Below are positions 18,796-28,217 of a stretch of DNA of 64,000 bases, piece by piece. A model generated the notes under the pieces. The model searched no databases. It had not been told where the DNA came from and saw nothing but the letters and a program-made list of their open reading frames with translations. The stretch comes from Marinobacter sp. F4206 (GTDB lineage Bacteria > Pseudomonadota > Gammaproteobacteria > Pseudomonadales > Oleiphilaceae). The DNA lies in assembly GCF_019392195.1 (NCBI RefSeq), contig NZ_JAHXKI010000003.1, positions 62,001 through 126,000 of the forward strand, read 5' to 3'. Both the position numbers and the translations under genes were made by a program. Each line of letters begins with the position of its first letter. Position 1 is the stretch's first letter.

Positions 18796-19935
18796 ATGAT
18801 TCCACGTACTCTCTTCGACGCCGATCTCGAGGGCTTCCGCGATTCCGTCCGTAAATTTCTTGAGCAGGAAGCGGCGCCCTATCATGACCAATGGGAGAAG
18901 GACGGTCAGGTCAGCCGCGAACTGTGGCTGAAGGCCGGTGAGCTGGGATTCCTGTGTCCGACCATGCCGGAAGAGTATGGCGGCGTGGGCGCGGACTTCC
19001 GTTACAGCGCCGTGGTCATGGAAGAGGTGTCCCGTGCGGGCCTGTCGGGTATTGGCTGGGGCCTTCATTCGGACATCGTCGCGCCCTACATCCTGAATTA
19101 CGGCTCGGATGAGCAGAAACAGCATTACCTGCCGAAGCTGGTGTCCGGCGAGATGATCACCGCCATTGCCATGACCGAACCCGGAGCCGGGTCCGACCTC
19201 CAGGGCGTGAAAACGACGGCGGTCAAAAATGGTGACCACTATGTGCTGAACGGCTCCAAGACCTTTATCACCAATGGCCAACTGGCCGATCTCGTGATCG
19301 TGGTTGCCAAGACCGATCCGAAAGAGGGCGCCAAGGGCACCAGCCTGCTGTTGGTCGAGACTGCCTGGGAAGGGTTTGAGAAGGGCCAGAACCTGAACAA
19401 GGTGGGCATGAAAGCCCAGGATACTTCTGAGTTGTTTTTCCAGGACGTGAAGGTGCCGGTCACTCACCTGTTGGGTTCCATGGAAGGCCAGGGTTTCTTC
19501 CAGCTGATGCAGGAGCTTCCGGCCGAGCGCCTGCAGGTCGCGCTCTCGGCTGTTGCGGCTGCCGAAGCGGCGTGGCAGTGGACCCTGGACTACGTCAAAG
19601 AGCGCAAGGCGTTTGGCAAGCCGGTCATCAAGTTCCAGAACACCCGCTTCAAGATGGCGGAGATGAAGGCAGAGATCACCGCAGCGCGAGTCTTTACCGA
19701 CCGTTGCCTGGAGCTTCACCTGGACAAGAAACTCGACATTCCGACTGCGGCCATGCTCAAGCAGCTCACCACGGATCTGCAGTGCAAGGTCATGGACGAG
19801 TGCGTACAGCTGCACGGCGGCTACGGCTACATGTGGGAGTACCCCATCGCCCGGGCCTGGGCGGATTCCCGGGTGCAAAGGATCTATGCCGGCACCAACG
19901 AGATCATGAAAGAAATCGTCGCCCGATCCTTCTGA
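18796..19935 (+). CDS. acyl-CoA dehydrogenase
   Basis: FAD-dependent alpha,beta-dehydrogenation of an acyl-CoA. The 379-residue protein is full length for the family. ITAIAMTEPGAGSDLQG is the FAD/substrate motif and YVKERKAFGKP and LHGGYGYMWEYPIARAW are typical. The position used by medium-chain enzymes for the catalytic Glu reads Y-A-G, while a Glu in PAERLQVA (about residue 244) fits the helix-G position of isovaleryl-CoA and long-chain dehydrogenases. I chose the ATG at 18796 because of the GAGGT just upstream; an upstream in-frame GTG at 18751 exists. Exact chain-length specificity cannot be read. Confidence 0.9.
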   Translation: MIPRTLFDADLEGFRDSVRKFLEQEAAPYHDQWEKDGQVSRELWLKAGELGFLCPTMPEEYGGVGADFRYSAVVMEEVSRAGLSGIGWGLHSDIVAPYILNYGSDEQKQHYLPKLVSGEMITAIAMTEPGAGSDLQGVKTTAVKNGDHYVLNGSKTFITNGQLADLVIVVAKTDPKEGAKGTSLLLVETAWEGFEKGQNLNKVGMKAQDTSELFFQDVKVPVTHLLGSMEGQGFFQLMQELPAERLQVALSAVAAAEAAWQWTLDYVKERKAFGKPVIKFQNTRFKMAEMKAEITAARVFTDRCLELHLDKKLDIPTAAMLKQLTTDLQCKVMDECVQLHGGYGYMWEYPIARAWADSRVQRIYAGTNEIMKEIVARSF

Positions 19936-20090
19936 GGCATCAGGGTCCCGGCGGCATCAGGCCCCGGGGCCCGCTTTGCGCAGCGAATGCGTTACCAAAG
20001 TTTACAAATTGCCAAACCTATCAAGGTCTCCGGTCTCCACATCCCCTAAAGTAGCGGCACAACCTCTAACAAGGATAAACGGTTGCCGCG

Positions 20091-21989
20091 ATGAAACGCC
20101 TCCCTCGTCTCTCTGTTTTCGCTCTTACGTTCACCCTGGCCGGTTGCGGCGAGGAATCGGATCAACTGCCCGTAGATGGCAGGGATTTCGATGGTGTTGA
20201 ATACAGCGACTCGGCGCCCTATGCCGGCAAGGTCATCGACGGTTACCTGAATAACGCCCGGGTTTGGCTGGATATGGACGGGGATAACCAGTACTCCGCC
20301 GGACCACTCACCATCACTCTGGAAAACGGCGCGGATGTGGTGCTGGAATCCGGAGAACCAACCGCCATGAGCGGGCCGGGTGGCGAGTTTTCCCTGGACG
20401 TCTCCGAGCTGTCCGTCGATTCCGTCGTCGGCCCCGATCTGGATCCACGGGATTATCCCCTGATCGCGCTTGCGATCCCGGGCAAGACGCTGGAAGAGAC
20501 CCGGGCTGGGGATGTGGTGATCACCGATGCCTTCATGATGTCGGCATCGCCCGGTCTTCGTAATGTCACTCCGTTGACCACGCTGGCACGGTTCCGGGGG
20601 CTGGCGGGGCTGCTTGAAGGGGCGGGGGACGATCTGGCTGACAGTCTGGTCGACCTCAACCTGGTCAGGGACTATGTCCTCGCCGGTGACGAACAGGCTC
20701 ATGCGTATGCACGGGCCCTGGCGCGGTTCATGGCGAGCCAGATGCCCCAGGAGTATAACGATCTGCTGGCGGCGCCCGGCAGTGACGGTACCGAGCGGTT
20801 CTTGAGTCCCCAGGCGGCATTCCTGCTCGGCATTTCCGTAGTACAGAATGCGAACGATGTGGTGGCCATTGTTGACGAGGCGGCGGGCGGTGATTATGCC
20901 AATGTCGACGTGGACTCGTTGGCATTGCCGGAAGTGCCACTGGAACTGAGCGATCCCAAGCTGGTGACCAAGGTCCGGGTTCTCGCCCAGTCTGAGCGCT
21001 CGGGTGAACTGCCAACCAATCTTTCTGACCTGCAGGTTTCGGCGACGCTGGTCTTTGATTACAGCGAAGCCGGTCGCCTGCAGTCCGTTTCTGCCGAGGG
21101 GTGTATGGCGCCGTCAATGTTGGAGTTGGGGCGTCTGGTGTCTGTTAATGGCTACATGGCAAGGCTTGAGAGTCAGTGGTTGCCGTCAGCTGCGCTCTCA
21201 TCGCAGAGCAAGGTCAACCTGGACAACCCCGGGGTGGACGAGCGCCTGAAGTTTGATTGGGCCAATCGCCGAATTTATTTCGATACTGTGACCACTTGCC
21301 ACAATCACGAGGGTATTTTCGCGGACTCCAGTGAACTGGGCGGGACGCCCGAAATCACCTACAGCTGGTCTGAGCAGGCCGGTGGCGTTGTCGAATTGGT
21401 GGCGCAACAGGAAGACCCATTGCTTACGCGGACGCTGGAACTGGTCAGGGCTCCGGACAGCAGCACTGCAGGAATTTCTGATTTCCGGCTAAGTGAGGAG
21501 GGGGTGGAGCTGGCATCAAGAGCGTTCAGTGGTCCGGTTGATACCTGTGTACTGTCATCTGAAATCGCGGGTCTCGACCAGGTTGTGAGTGCCACTCGGC
21601 CCTACGACATCGTGGGGTACGAACCCCAGCCATCGACATTTGTTGATCCCGTTTTGGAGTTTGATGCCCGGGTATTTACCGATCCCGAATCAGGTGAGCC
21701 CGTTTCACTGAGTCGCCCGCTGCGATTCGGCTTTCTGGATCCGTCGACAGCCAGTCTTGGTAACGTAAGTTCCGATGGAGGCTTCGAGTGGGTTATGTAT
21801 TACGCGTCGGGCGGGCAGAGTGCGATCAATGAGGTCCAGCCCAACCTGATAGAAACGGCCTACCTGAAAAACTACGGTGGGGTCCGCGCCTGTGCCCGTG
21901 AGTTCGAGGAAGCGCCTTCAGGGGCTTTCGCGGTCGTTGAGTACGGCTATCAGAGCCTATCCGATTATCTGCTCGGATTGCTGCAATAA
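20091..21989 (+). CDS. large lipoprotein of unknown function
   Basis: A 632-residue secreted lipoprotein: basic start, hydrophobic stretch and lipobox LAGC with Cys19, followed by an acidic, Asp/Glu/Ser-rich linker. Near residues 44-65 the GKVIDGYLNNARVWLDMDGD segment resembles repeat motifs found in secreted or calcium-binding-like surface proteins of marine bacteria. The rest is acidic beta-rich sequence with few Cys (at least three single Cys in the second half). I do not recognise a catalytic domain. It stands alone between an acyl-CoA dehydrogenase and tRNA-Leu. Confidence 0.8.
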   Translation: MKRLPRLSVFALTFTLAGCGEESDQLPVDGRDFDGVEYSDSAPYAGKVIDGYLNNARVWLDMDGDNQYSAGPLTITLENGADVVLESGEPTAMSGPGGEFSLDVSELSVDSVVGPDLDPRDYPLIALAIPGKTLEETRAGDVVITDAFMMSASPGLRNVTPLTTLARFRGLAGLLEGAGDDLADSLVDLNLVRDYVLAGDEQAHAYARALARFMASQMPQEYNDLLAAPGSDGTERFLSPQAAFLLGISVVQNANDVVAIVDEAAGGDYANVDVDSLALPEVPLELSDPKLVTKVRVLAQSERSGELPTNLSDLQVSATLVFDYSEAGRLQSVSAEGCMAPSMLELGRLVSVNGYMARLESQWLPSAALSSQSKVNLDNPGVDERLKFDWANRRIYFDTVTTCHNHEGIFADSSELGGTPEITYSWSEQAGGVVELVAQQEDPLLTRTLELVRAPDSSTAGISDFRLSEEGVELASRAFSGPVDTCVLSSEIAGLDQVVSATRPYDIVGYEPQPSTFVDPVLEFDARVFTDPESGEPVSLSRPLRFGFLDPSTASLGNVSSDGGFEWVMYYASGGQSAINEVQPNLIETAYLKNYGGVRACAREFEEAPSGAFAVVEYGYQSLSDYLLGLLQ

Positions 21990-22088
21990 GCTGTCATCCG
22001 GGCGCGGAAAATCCACAGGCCGAAACCGGTCTGGTGCTTTCTATTTGATGCGGTTTTTACGGGAATCATCACTTCCTGGGGGAGGAAG

Positions 22089-22175
22089 TGGTGCCGAGGA
22101 GAGGACTTGAACCTCCACGGGGTTGCCCCCACTAGCACCTGAAGCTAGCGTGTCTACCAATTTCACCACCTCGGC
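22089..22175 (-). tRNA. tRNA-Leu (anticodon CAG)
   Basis: Read on the minus strand, a complete cloverleaf of 87 bases including CCA. The acceptor stem GCCGAGG pairs with CCTCGGC, the T-arm has GGTTCAAGTCC, and the anticodon stem CTAGC/GCTAG encloses the loop TTCAGGT, giving anticodon CAG. A long variable arm is present, as expected for tRNA-Leu. Immediately 3' of the tRNA a hairpin (CACTTCCT with AGGAAGTG, 22070-22090) overlaps the CCA; it could help 3' processing or termination. The rest of the non-coding stretch 21990-22430 holds the tRNA promoter and nothing else I can name. Confidence 0.97.
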
Positions 22176-22260
22176 AGGTGATTTGCAGATTTATCGTTAG
22201 TTTATTGAAAACTAGACGTTTCTGCCAGCGGTGAGGTGTGTCCCTCAACCGATGGCGCGT

Positions 22261-22289
22261 ACTTTAATAATTCCGGGAAAAGCTGTCAA
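22261..22289 (-). promoter_or_regulatory. sigma-70 promoter of tRNA-Leu
   Basis: On the minus strand: TTGACA (complement of 22284-22289), a 17-base spacer, and TAAAGT (complement of 22261-22266). The bases after the -10 are GC-rich (CGCGCC), the kind of discriminator seen in stringently controlled stable-RNA promoters. It would give a leader of about 80 bases before the tRNA. Confidence 0.75.
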
Positions 22290-22430
22290 ACGTTTTTTGC
22301 AAAAAAGGTCGGCAGGTATTTGTGCTTATTCGCGGCTCCTTGTTAGGCAGTGGTGGCGTCCCGACGTTATACTGCAGAACAAACGAATGAACCTGTACCG
22401 ATGTGGTGCAGTAATACAGCAAGGATCCGA

Positions 22431-24998
22431 ATGGTTTCCAGGAAGAAAACTGACCGGGATCCTCACGCCAGTCGTGAGGCCCAGAATTATGAGAACCCCA
22501 TTCAGAGCCGGGAATTCATTCTCGGCCACCTGAAAGACAGGGGCGCACCGGCAACCCACGAAACCTTGTGTGCGGAGCTGGGGCAAACATCACCCGAAGG
22601 AATTGAGGCCCTGCGCCGTCGACTGATCGCCATGTGTCGGGACGGCCAGCTAATCTGCAATCGGCGCGGCGCCTATCTCCCGATTGAAGAAGCGGATCTG
22701 GTCACCGGTCGCGTGATCGGCCACAAGGATGGCTTTGGATTCCTTGTGCCGGATGACGGTGGCTCCGATCTGTTTCTGACCGCCCGCCAGATGCGCCAGG
22801 TGTTCCATGGTGACCGGGTGGCTGCCCGGGTTGACCGGGTTGATGACCGTGGTCGCAGAGAAGGGGTGATTGTCGAAGTTCTTGAGTACCGGACCAGTCA
22901 GACGGTCGGGCGCTTTTTCCAGGAGAGCGGCATCAGTTTCGTGGTGCCGGAAAATGCCCGCATCAACCACGAAGTTCTGGTTCCCCAGGAGCATGCCGGC
23001 GAGGCCCGTCATGGTCAGTACGTGGTGGTGGATATCATCCGTCAGCCGAGCGTCCGGACCCAGCCCCTGGGCAAAGTAGTTGAAGTGCTGGGCGAACATA
23101 TGGCGCCCGGGATGGAAATTGACGTTGCCATCCGCTCCTACGACATTCCGCACAGTTGGCCGCCGGCGCTGGGTGAGCAGGTTGCAAAGATTCCGGAAGA
23201 AGTCACCGAGAAAGACAAGGAGAACCGGGTTGATATCCGCAATCTCCGGCTGGTGACCATTGATGATGAGACGGCCCGGGACTTTGATGACGCCGTGTAT
23301 TGTGAGCCCCGGCCCCGTGGCGGCTATCGGCTGCTGGTGGCCATTGCAGACGTCTCCCATTATGTTCGTCCGGGGACTCCGCTTGATGAGGAAGCGGTTA
23401 ACCGCAGCACCTCGGTGTATTTCCCGGACCACGTGGTTCCAATGCTCCCGGAGAAGCTGTCAAACGGCCTCTGTTCGCTGAACCCCGGTGTCGATCGCCT
23501 GTGTATGGTCGCTGACATGACCATCAGTGCCGCCGGTAACATCAGTGGCTACAGCTTCTATCAGGCTGTCATGTACAGTCATGCCCGCCTCACCTACAAC
23601 AAGGTGAGCGACATGCTCGAACATCCTGACTCCGAGGCGGGCTACCGTCTGAGCGAGCAGTACGCTCATGTTCTGCCACAGTTGCACAACCTGTATGGGC
23701 TTTATCAGTTGCTGCGCAAGGCCAGGACGGAGCGCGGTGCGATCGACTTCGAAACCACCGAAACCAAGATCGTTTTCGATGCCAATCGCAAGATCGAAGA
23801 GATCGTTCCGGTGACGCGGAATGACGCTCACAAGATCATCGAGGAGTGCATGCTGTGTGCCAACGTGGCCACTGCAAGATTTCTCAAAAAGCACAAGATC
23901 CCGGCGCTTTACCGGGTTCACGATGGACCTTCCGAGGAGCGCCTGAATGCGGTGAGGCTGTTCCTCGGTGAGCTGGGGCTGCAGCTGGGTGGCGGCGACA
24001 ATCCGACCTCCGCCGATTACCAGGCCCTGCTGTCTGAAATCTCCGAGCGCTCCGATGCCAATGTCATTCAGACGGTCATGCTGCGCTCGCTCAGTCAGGC
24101 GGTTTACAGTCCAGAGGAAGGCGGGCACTTTGGCCTCGGGTTTGCGGGCTACGCGCACTTCACCTCACCAATCCGTCGCTATCCGGATCTGATTGCTCAC
24201 CGGGCGGTTAAATCGGTCATCCACGGCGAAAACGCGTCAAAGGACGTTGTTAAGCCGCCGAAACCGGATCCGCAGCTGGCGGAGTACCCCTACGATCTCC
24301 CGCAGATGGAGCGCCTGGGTGAGCACACCTCCATGGCTGAGCGCAGGGCGGACGACGCAACCCGCGATGTTATGGCGTGGCTCAAGTGCGAGTACCTGCG
24401 CGATCACGTCGGCGAGGAATTTGACGGTGTGATCGCCGCCGTGGTGCCTTTCGGGTTTTTCGTCGAATTGTCGGGCGTTTACATAGAAGGTCTGGTGCAT
24501 GTGTCGACCTTGAGTGGCGATTACTTTCACCACGATGCCGCCAAGCATCGGTTGATTGGTGAGCGCACCGCCATGAGTTTCAGACTCGGTGATGAAGTGC
24601 GGGTGAAGGTCGTCCGGGTTGGTATGGAAGATCGTAAGATTGACCTGGAGCTGATCAGTGAGCCTGTACACCGCCAGGCTGACCGTGACGCGCTGAGTGT
24701 GCCGAAAGCCGACGAGCGCGGTAAAGGCAAGCGCAGTGGCGGCAAAGGCAAGGCCGGCGCCCGGGATAAGTCGGGTCGCAAGGGCAGCGGGTCCAGTGAA
24801 GCGGGCCCGAAAAGACCGCGCAAGAAGACCGGCACAGCGGCGCCTGAGAAAGCTGGCAAATCGTCCGGCGCTGACAAGAATGAGCCGCCGTCAGCGAGAG
24901 ACGAACTGGTTGCCCAGGCTGCAAAGCTTGCTCTGGACAAGAGTAAAAAGTCGGGCAAGGGTGGCAAGAGCGACAAAAAACGAAAATCCCGCAAGTAA
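22431..24998 (+). CDS. rnr: ribonuclease R
   Basis: Processive 3'-5' exoribonuclease that degrades structured RNA. The 855-residue protein has an N-terminal winged-helix region, cold-shock domains, the RNB catalytic domain with the DDETARDFDDA motif at about 278-288 (metal-binding Asp residues), a C-terminal S1 domain (about 660-735) and a long Lys/Gly/Ser-rich tail from about residue 755. The ATG at 22431 follows AAGGA at good spacing; the frame is open further upstream without support. rlmB follows after 15 bases, the usual rnr-rlmB pair. Confidence 0.95.
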   Translation: MVSRKKTDRDPHASREAQNYENPIQSREFILGHLKDRGAPATHETLCAELGQTSPEGIEALRRRLIAMCRDGQLICNRRGAYLPIEEADLVTGRVIGHKDGFGFLVPDDGGSDLFLTARQMRQVFHGDRVAARVDRVDDRGRREGVIVEVLEYRTSQTVGRFFQESGISFVVPENARINHEVLVPQEHAGEARHGQYVVVDIIRQPSVRTQPLGKVVEVLGEHMAPGMEIDVAIRSYDIPHSWPPALGEQVAKIPEEVTEKDKENRVDIRNLRLVTIDDETARDFDDAVYCEPRPRGGYRLLVAIADVSHYVRPGTPLDEEAVNRSTSVYFPDHVVPMLPEKLSNGLCSLNPGVDRLCMVADMTISAAGNISGYSFYQAVMYSHARLTYNKVSDMLEHPDSEAGYRLSEQYAHVLPQLHNLYGLYQLLRKARTERGAIDFETTETKIVFDANRKIEEIVPVTRNDAHKIIEECMLCANVATARFLKKHKIPALYRVHDGPSEERLNAVRLFLGELGLQLGGGDNPTSADYQALLSEISERSDANVIQTVMLRSLSQAVYSPEEGGHFGLGFAGYAHFTSPIRRYPDLIAHRAVKSVIHGENASKDVVKPPKPDPQLAEYPYDLPQMERLGEHTSMAERRADDATRDVMAWLKCEYLRDHVGEEFDGVIAAVVPFGFFVELSGVYIEGLVHVSTLSGDYFHHDAAKHRLIGERTAMSFRLGDEVRVKVVRVGMEDRKIDLELISEPVHRQADRDALSVPKADERGKGKRSGGKGKAGARDKSGRKGSGSSEAGPKRPRKKTGTAAPEKAGKSSGADKNEPPSARDELVAQAAKLALDKSKKSGKGGKSDKKRKSRK

Positions 24999-25013
24999 CA
25001 GGAAACAGAGCCA

Positions 25014-25751
25014 GTGTCTGGAGAGTTTGTGTTTGGTTGGCACGCGGTTGAGGCGGTTCTCAAGCGTGAGCCCGAGAGGTTGCAGCGGGTCTGGATCCAG
25101 ACCGGTCGGCAGGATAAGCGGGTCAAAAGCATCACCGATGCGCTTGATGGACTGGGCGTTCGCTGGAAGGTGGTTCATCGCAAGGAGCTGGATGAGCGGG
25201 TTTCCGGCGTTCATCAGGGCATCGTGGCAGCCGTCAGCGAGAGTCGTGAATGGACGGAAGACGATTTGCTGGCCCAGCTTGCCGGCAGCGACAAGCCGCC
25301 GTTTCTGTTGGTGCTGGACGGCGTCACCGATCCTCACAATCTGGGCGCGTGCATGCGCACCGCAGATGCGGTAGGGGTTCAGGCGGTGGTCGTTCCGAAG
25401 GACAAATCGGCCTCCCTGACACCCGTGGCACGAAAGGTGGCGTGTGGTGCCGCCGAGACCGTGCCTTTTGTTCGCGTGACCAATCTCGCCCGTTTTCTGA
25501 GAACCCTCAAGGATCAGGGTGTCTGGTTGATTGGTACCGCCGGTGAGGCTGATGCCACGCTTTTTCAGGCCGATTTCAAGGGGGCGGTGGCCCTGGTGAT
25601 GGGAGCCGAAGGGAAAGGGATGCGTCGTCTGACCCGGGAGCATTGTGATCAGCTCATCAACATTCCCATGCTGGGGCACGTAGACAGCCTCAACGTTTCG
25701 GTGGCTACGGGTGTTTGCCTATACGAAGCCCTGCGCCAGCGCGCTGGTTAA
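25014..25751 (+). CDS. rlmB: 23S rRNA (guanosine2251-2'-O)-methyltransferase
   Basis: SPOUT/TrmH-family enzyme methylating G2251 in the 23S rRNA peptidyl-transferase loop. The 245-residue protein starts at a GTG ([16 protein letters not shown]). The family motifs are present: [25 protein letters not shown] and [18 protein letters not shown], the knotted SAM-binding region. GGAAACAG provides the ribosome binding site. Directly after rnr. Confidence 0.95.
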   Translation: MSGEFVFGWHAVEAVLKREPERLQRVWIQTGRQDKRVKSITDALDGLGVRWKVVHRKELDERVSGVHQGIVAAVSESREWTEDDLLAQLAGSDKPPFLLVLDGVTDPHNLGACMRTADAVGVQAVVVPKDKSASLTPVARKVACGAAETVPFVRVTNLARFLRTLKDQGVWLIGTAGEADATLFQADFKGAVALVMGAEGKGMRRLTREHCDQLINIPMLGHVDSLNVSVATGVCLYEALRQRAG

Positions 25752-25754
25752 CCC

Positions 25755-25783
25755 TTGCACATAACCGCTTCGCCGCCTAGAAT
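25755..25783 (+). promoter_or_regulatory. promoter of the rpsF operon
   Basis: TTGCAC at 25755-25760 and TAGAAT at 25778-25783 with a 17-base spacer, starting 3 bases after the rlmB stop. The predicted transcript starts about 25790 and has a leader of about 200 bases before rpsF. Confidence 0.7.
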
Positions 25784-25789
25784 ACGTCA

Positions 25790-25992
25790 CCCCTTTTCCA
25801 AGGGGCAGTTTTGTATTGTCTGAATTTTGGGCATGCGGAACAGCGCTTTTGATCAAGCCTTTCTCGTAAAGCCTTATTGATAAAGCAAAAAAACGGCAGC
25901 TCAGGCTGTCACCTCCTTGCTTTCACGTTTAACCGTTTGGGCCTAGAGTCCGACGATTGAAAAGAAAGCTGTTTAAACCGTAGGGAGAACTC
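25790..25992 (+). promoter_or_regulatory. rpsF leader with hairpin and S6:S18-type motif
   Basis: The leader opens with a hairpin CCCCTT/AAGGGG (25790-25805) followed by a T-rich stretch, which looks like an early attenuator or 5' stabiliser. Close to rpsF, GTTTAA (25927-25932) can pair with TTAAAC (25973-25978); the 5' strand is followed at once by CCG (25933-25935). A CCG next to a short closing stem is the hallmark of the known S6:S18-binding autoregulatory leader that mimics the 16S site. I assign it on that resemblance and on position; the fold was drawn by eye only. Confidence 0.45.
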
Positions 25993-26421
25993 ATGCGTCA
26001 CTACGAAATCGTTTTCATGGTACACCCGGATCAGAGCGAGCAGGTGCCCGCGATGATCGAGCGTTATACCAGCGTCATCACTGAAGATGGCGGTCAGGTA
26101 CATCGCCTTGAAGATTGGGGCCGTCGTCATCTGGCATATCCGATCAATAAGATTCACAAGGCTCACTACGTGCTGATGAACGTTGAATGTTCACAGGCCG
26201 CGATGGACGAGCTGACTCACAACTTCCGGTTCAACGACGCCATCATCCGTGACCTGATTCTGCGTCGCGACGAGGCCGTTACCGATCTGTCTCCGATGAA
26301 AGCCGCCGAGTCCCGTGAGGACCGTCGTTCTGGTGGAGATGACCGTCCGCGCCGTTCAGCTGAATCTGATGACCGTCAAAACGACCGTCAGAAAGCTGAA
26401 ACTCAGGACGAAGAAGAGTAA
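25993..26421 (+). CDS. rpsF: 30S ribosomal protein S6
   Basis: S6 binds the 16S central domain together with S18. The first 97 residues form the conserved S6 fold ([17 protein letters not shown] start, [12 protein letters not shown] motif). A charged, disordered tail of about 45 residues follows, rich in Arg, Asp and Glu and ending in DEEE, the sort of end to which RimK adds glutamates; rimK lies at 60932-61840. A GGGAG ribosome binding site precedes the ATG. First gene of rpsF-rpsR-DUF2232-rplI. Confidence 0.97.
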   Translation: MRHYEIVFMVHPDQSEQVPAMIERYTSVITEDGGQVHRLEDWGRRHLAYPINKIHKAHYVLMNVECSQAAMDELTHNFRFNDAIIRDLILRRDEAVTDLSPMKAAESREDRRSGGDDRPRRSAESDDRQNDRQKAETQDEEE

Positions 26422-26446
26422 TTAACCGGAGTTGAGGAGTTAAGTT

Positions 26447-26677
26447 ATGGCTCGTTTTTTCAGACGTCGTAAGTTCTGCCGCTTCACGGCAGAGGGTGTT
26501 AAGGAGATCGATTACAAGGATCTGGACACCCTGAAAGGCTACATCACTGAAACCGGCAAAATCGTGCCCAGCCGCATCACCGGCACCAAAGCACGTTATC
26601 AGCGTCAGCTGGCTACCGCTATCAAGCGTGCCCGCTACCTGGCACTGCTGCCGTACTCGGACAGCCACGATAACTAA
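26447..26677 (+). CDS. rpsR: 30S ribosomal protein S18
   Basis: A 76-residue S18 with the conserved [11 protein letters not shown] start, [15 protein letters not shown] and [32 protein letters not shown] segments (given here in parts). It begins 25 bases after rpsF behind a GAGGAG site. Partner of S6 in assembly and probably in leader autoregulation. Confidence 0.97.
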   Translation: MARFFRRRKFCRFTAEGVKEIDYKDLDTLKGYITETGKIVPSRITGTKARYQRQLATAIKRARYLALLPYSDSHDN

Positions 26678-26703
26678 GTAACAGATAAACAGGACTTGGG
26701 ACC

Positions 26704-27570
26704 ATGCGTGCACTTGCACAGTATGTAATGCGCGGTCCCCTGCAGGCCAGCGGGGTAGCAGCAGTCACGACTGCCATACCTTTGTTGTTCTGGATTGGCG
26801 CTGCGGTTGTCGGCCTGGTGATTCTCAGGCTCGGCATCACTCAGGGGCTGAATATCGGCCTCTGGGCATTGCTTCCGGCGCTCGGCTGGAGCTGGTTCGG
26901 GCAAGACCCGACAGCCCTGGCGGTGCTGCTTCAGGTGATGTTGATGGCGTCAGTGCTCAGAACAACGCTGTCCTGGGAGAGAGCCCTTCTCGGAGGGAGC
27001 TTTCTGGCGATTGTCACGGGTCTTATGTTGCCCGTGATCTACCCGGGTCTGCTGGACGAATTGGTCCAGGCCGGGGTGAGCTTTTACGAACAGTACAATG
27101 CCGATGTGGCCCAGACCCTCGGGGGAGAACTCGAGAAGGTCATTCGGGACACGATGAATGCCAGTATGGCGGGTACCTATTTCGCCACTGGTATCGGCAT
27201 GACGATGCTGGCCAGGGCATGGCAGGCGGGGCTCTACAACCCCGGCGGGTTCCGCAAGGAGTTCCATGCCCTGAGACTGTCGCCCGCCGTTGCGGTGGCG
27301 TGCGTGGTCATCATGGTGGTCGGTCCGTTACTCGGACTCAACTCCATGCTGCTGGTATGGGTGGCGGGTACGCCCCTGTTCCTGGCGAGTCTGGCCCTGG
27401 TGCATGGCCTCGTCGGACGTAAAAAGCTGAGTGGGCAGTGGCTGGTGCTGTTCTACATTGCACTGGTGCTGTTGGGCCCAAGTCTGATGATTCTGTTAGT
27501 GGTTCTGGCTTTTGTGGATAGCTGGCTGGATATCCGGGGGCGTATAAAACCTGCCGGGCCGGCTGAATAA
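26704..27570 (+). CDS. DUF2232-type membrane protein in the S18-L9 operon
   Basis: A 288-residue integral membrane protein with about seven to eight hydrophobic segments. Its place between rpsR and rplI is conserved in Pseudomonas and relatives, where it is annotated as DUF2232; the function is unknown (a substrate-specific ECF-transporter-like fold has been suggested for the family). No signal peptide or enzymatic motif is visible. It starts 26 bases after rpsR with a GGGACC site upstream. Confidence 0.8.
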   Translation: MRALAQYVMRGPLQASGVAAVTTAIPLLFWIGAAVVGLVILRLGITQGLNIGLWALLPALGWSWFGQDPTALAVLLQVMLMASVLRTTLSWERALLGGSFLAIVTGLMLPVIYPGLLDELVQAGVSFYEQYNADVAQTLGGELEKVIRDTMNASMAGTYFATGIGMTMLARAWQAGLYNPGGFRKEFHALRLSPAVAVACVVIMVVGPLLGLNSMLLVWVAGTPLFLASLALVHGLVGRKKLSGQWLVLFYIALVLLGPSLMILLVVLAFVDSWLDIRGRIKPAGPAE

Positions 27571-27589
27571 GCACGAAGAGGTTAACGAG

Positions 27590-28036
27590 ATGGAAGTTAT
27601 TCTGCTCGAGAAAGTTGCAAACCTTGGATCCCTGGGTGACAAGGTAAAGGTCAAGGCCGGTTACGGTCGTAATTTCCTGCTTCCGTATGGCAAGGCGGTT
27701 CCTGCCACTGAAGTGAATCTGAAGGCGTTCGAAGAGCGTCGTGCCGAGCTTGAAAAAGCGGCTGCCGAGAAGCTGGCTGCTGCCCAGGCTCGCGCCGAAG
27801 CTCTGGAAGGTTCGTCTTTCACCATCAGCTCCAAGGCTGGTGACGAAGGCAAGCTGTTCGGTTCGATCGGTGTTCGTGACATCGCAGACGCGATCACCAC
27901 CGGTGGTACTGAAGTCGAGAAGAGCGAAGTTCGTCTGCCCGAAGGTCCGCTGCGCGTGACCGGCGAGTATGACATCGAGCTGCAGCTGCACTCTGACGTA
28001 GAAGTGACTGTCAAGCTGGCGATTGTTGCAGAGTAA
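27590..28036 (+). CDS. rplI: 50S ribosomal protein L9
   Basis: A 148-residue L9 with the N-terminal RNA-binding domain ([27 protein letters not shown]), the long connecting helix rich in Ala/Glu/Lys (about residues 45-75) and the C-terminal domain. An AACGAG site precedes the start. Last gene of the ribosomal operon, followed by a terminator-like hairpin. Confidence 0.97.
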   Translation: MEVILLEKVANLGSLGDKVKVKAGYGRNFLLPYGKAVPATEVNLKAFEERRAELEKAAAEKLAAAQARAEALEGSSFTISSKAGDEGKLFGSIGVRDIADAITTGGTEVEKSEVRLPEGPLRVTGEYDIELQLHSDVEVTVKLAIVAE

Positions 28037-28085
28037 TCTGGAGCAACGCTCAGCCAGGTCGGGGTAACCCGGCCGCGCTTGACTG

Positions 28086-28127
28086 AACGGGCCCGAACCG
28101 GAGACGGTTTCGGGCCCGTTGCTTTCT
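28086..28127 (+). terminator. terminator after rplI
   Basis: A strong stem: AACGGGCCCGAA (from 28086) pairs with TTCGGGCCCGTT (ending 28120), extended by CC/GG, with a small purine-rich loop. The following bases GCTTTCT form only a weak U tract. It lies 50 bases after the rplI stop and before dnaB. Confidence 0.75.
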
Positions 28128-28217
28128 GGTATTCTTAGCTTTTTGTAAGCCTTCTCCCATTCCTGAAGCGTTCCCCGTAAACTGTGTGCTTCGTGGTATC
28201 CAGCTGAAGACGTTGTT

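Noticed and set aside
19936..19985. GC-rich hairpin after the acyl-CoA dehydrogenase gene as terminator
   Set aside because: Pairing needs G-T pairs and no T run follows.
25849..25856. TTGATCAA palindrome in the rpsF leader as an Anr site
   Set aside because: The four-base spacer between the half sites required for FNR/Anr is missing, and it lies within the leader downstream of the promoter.
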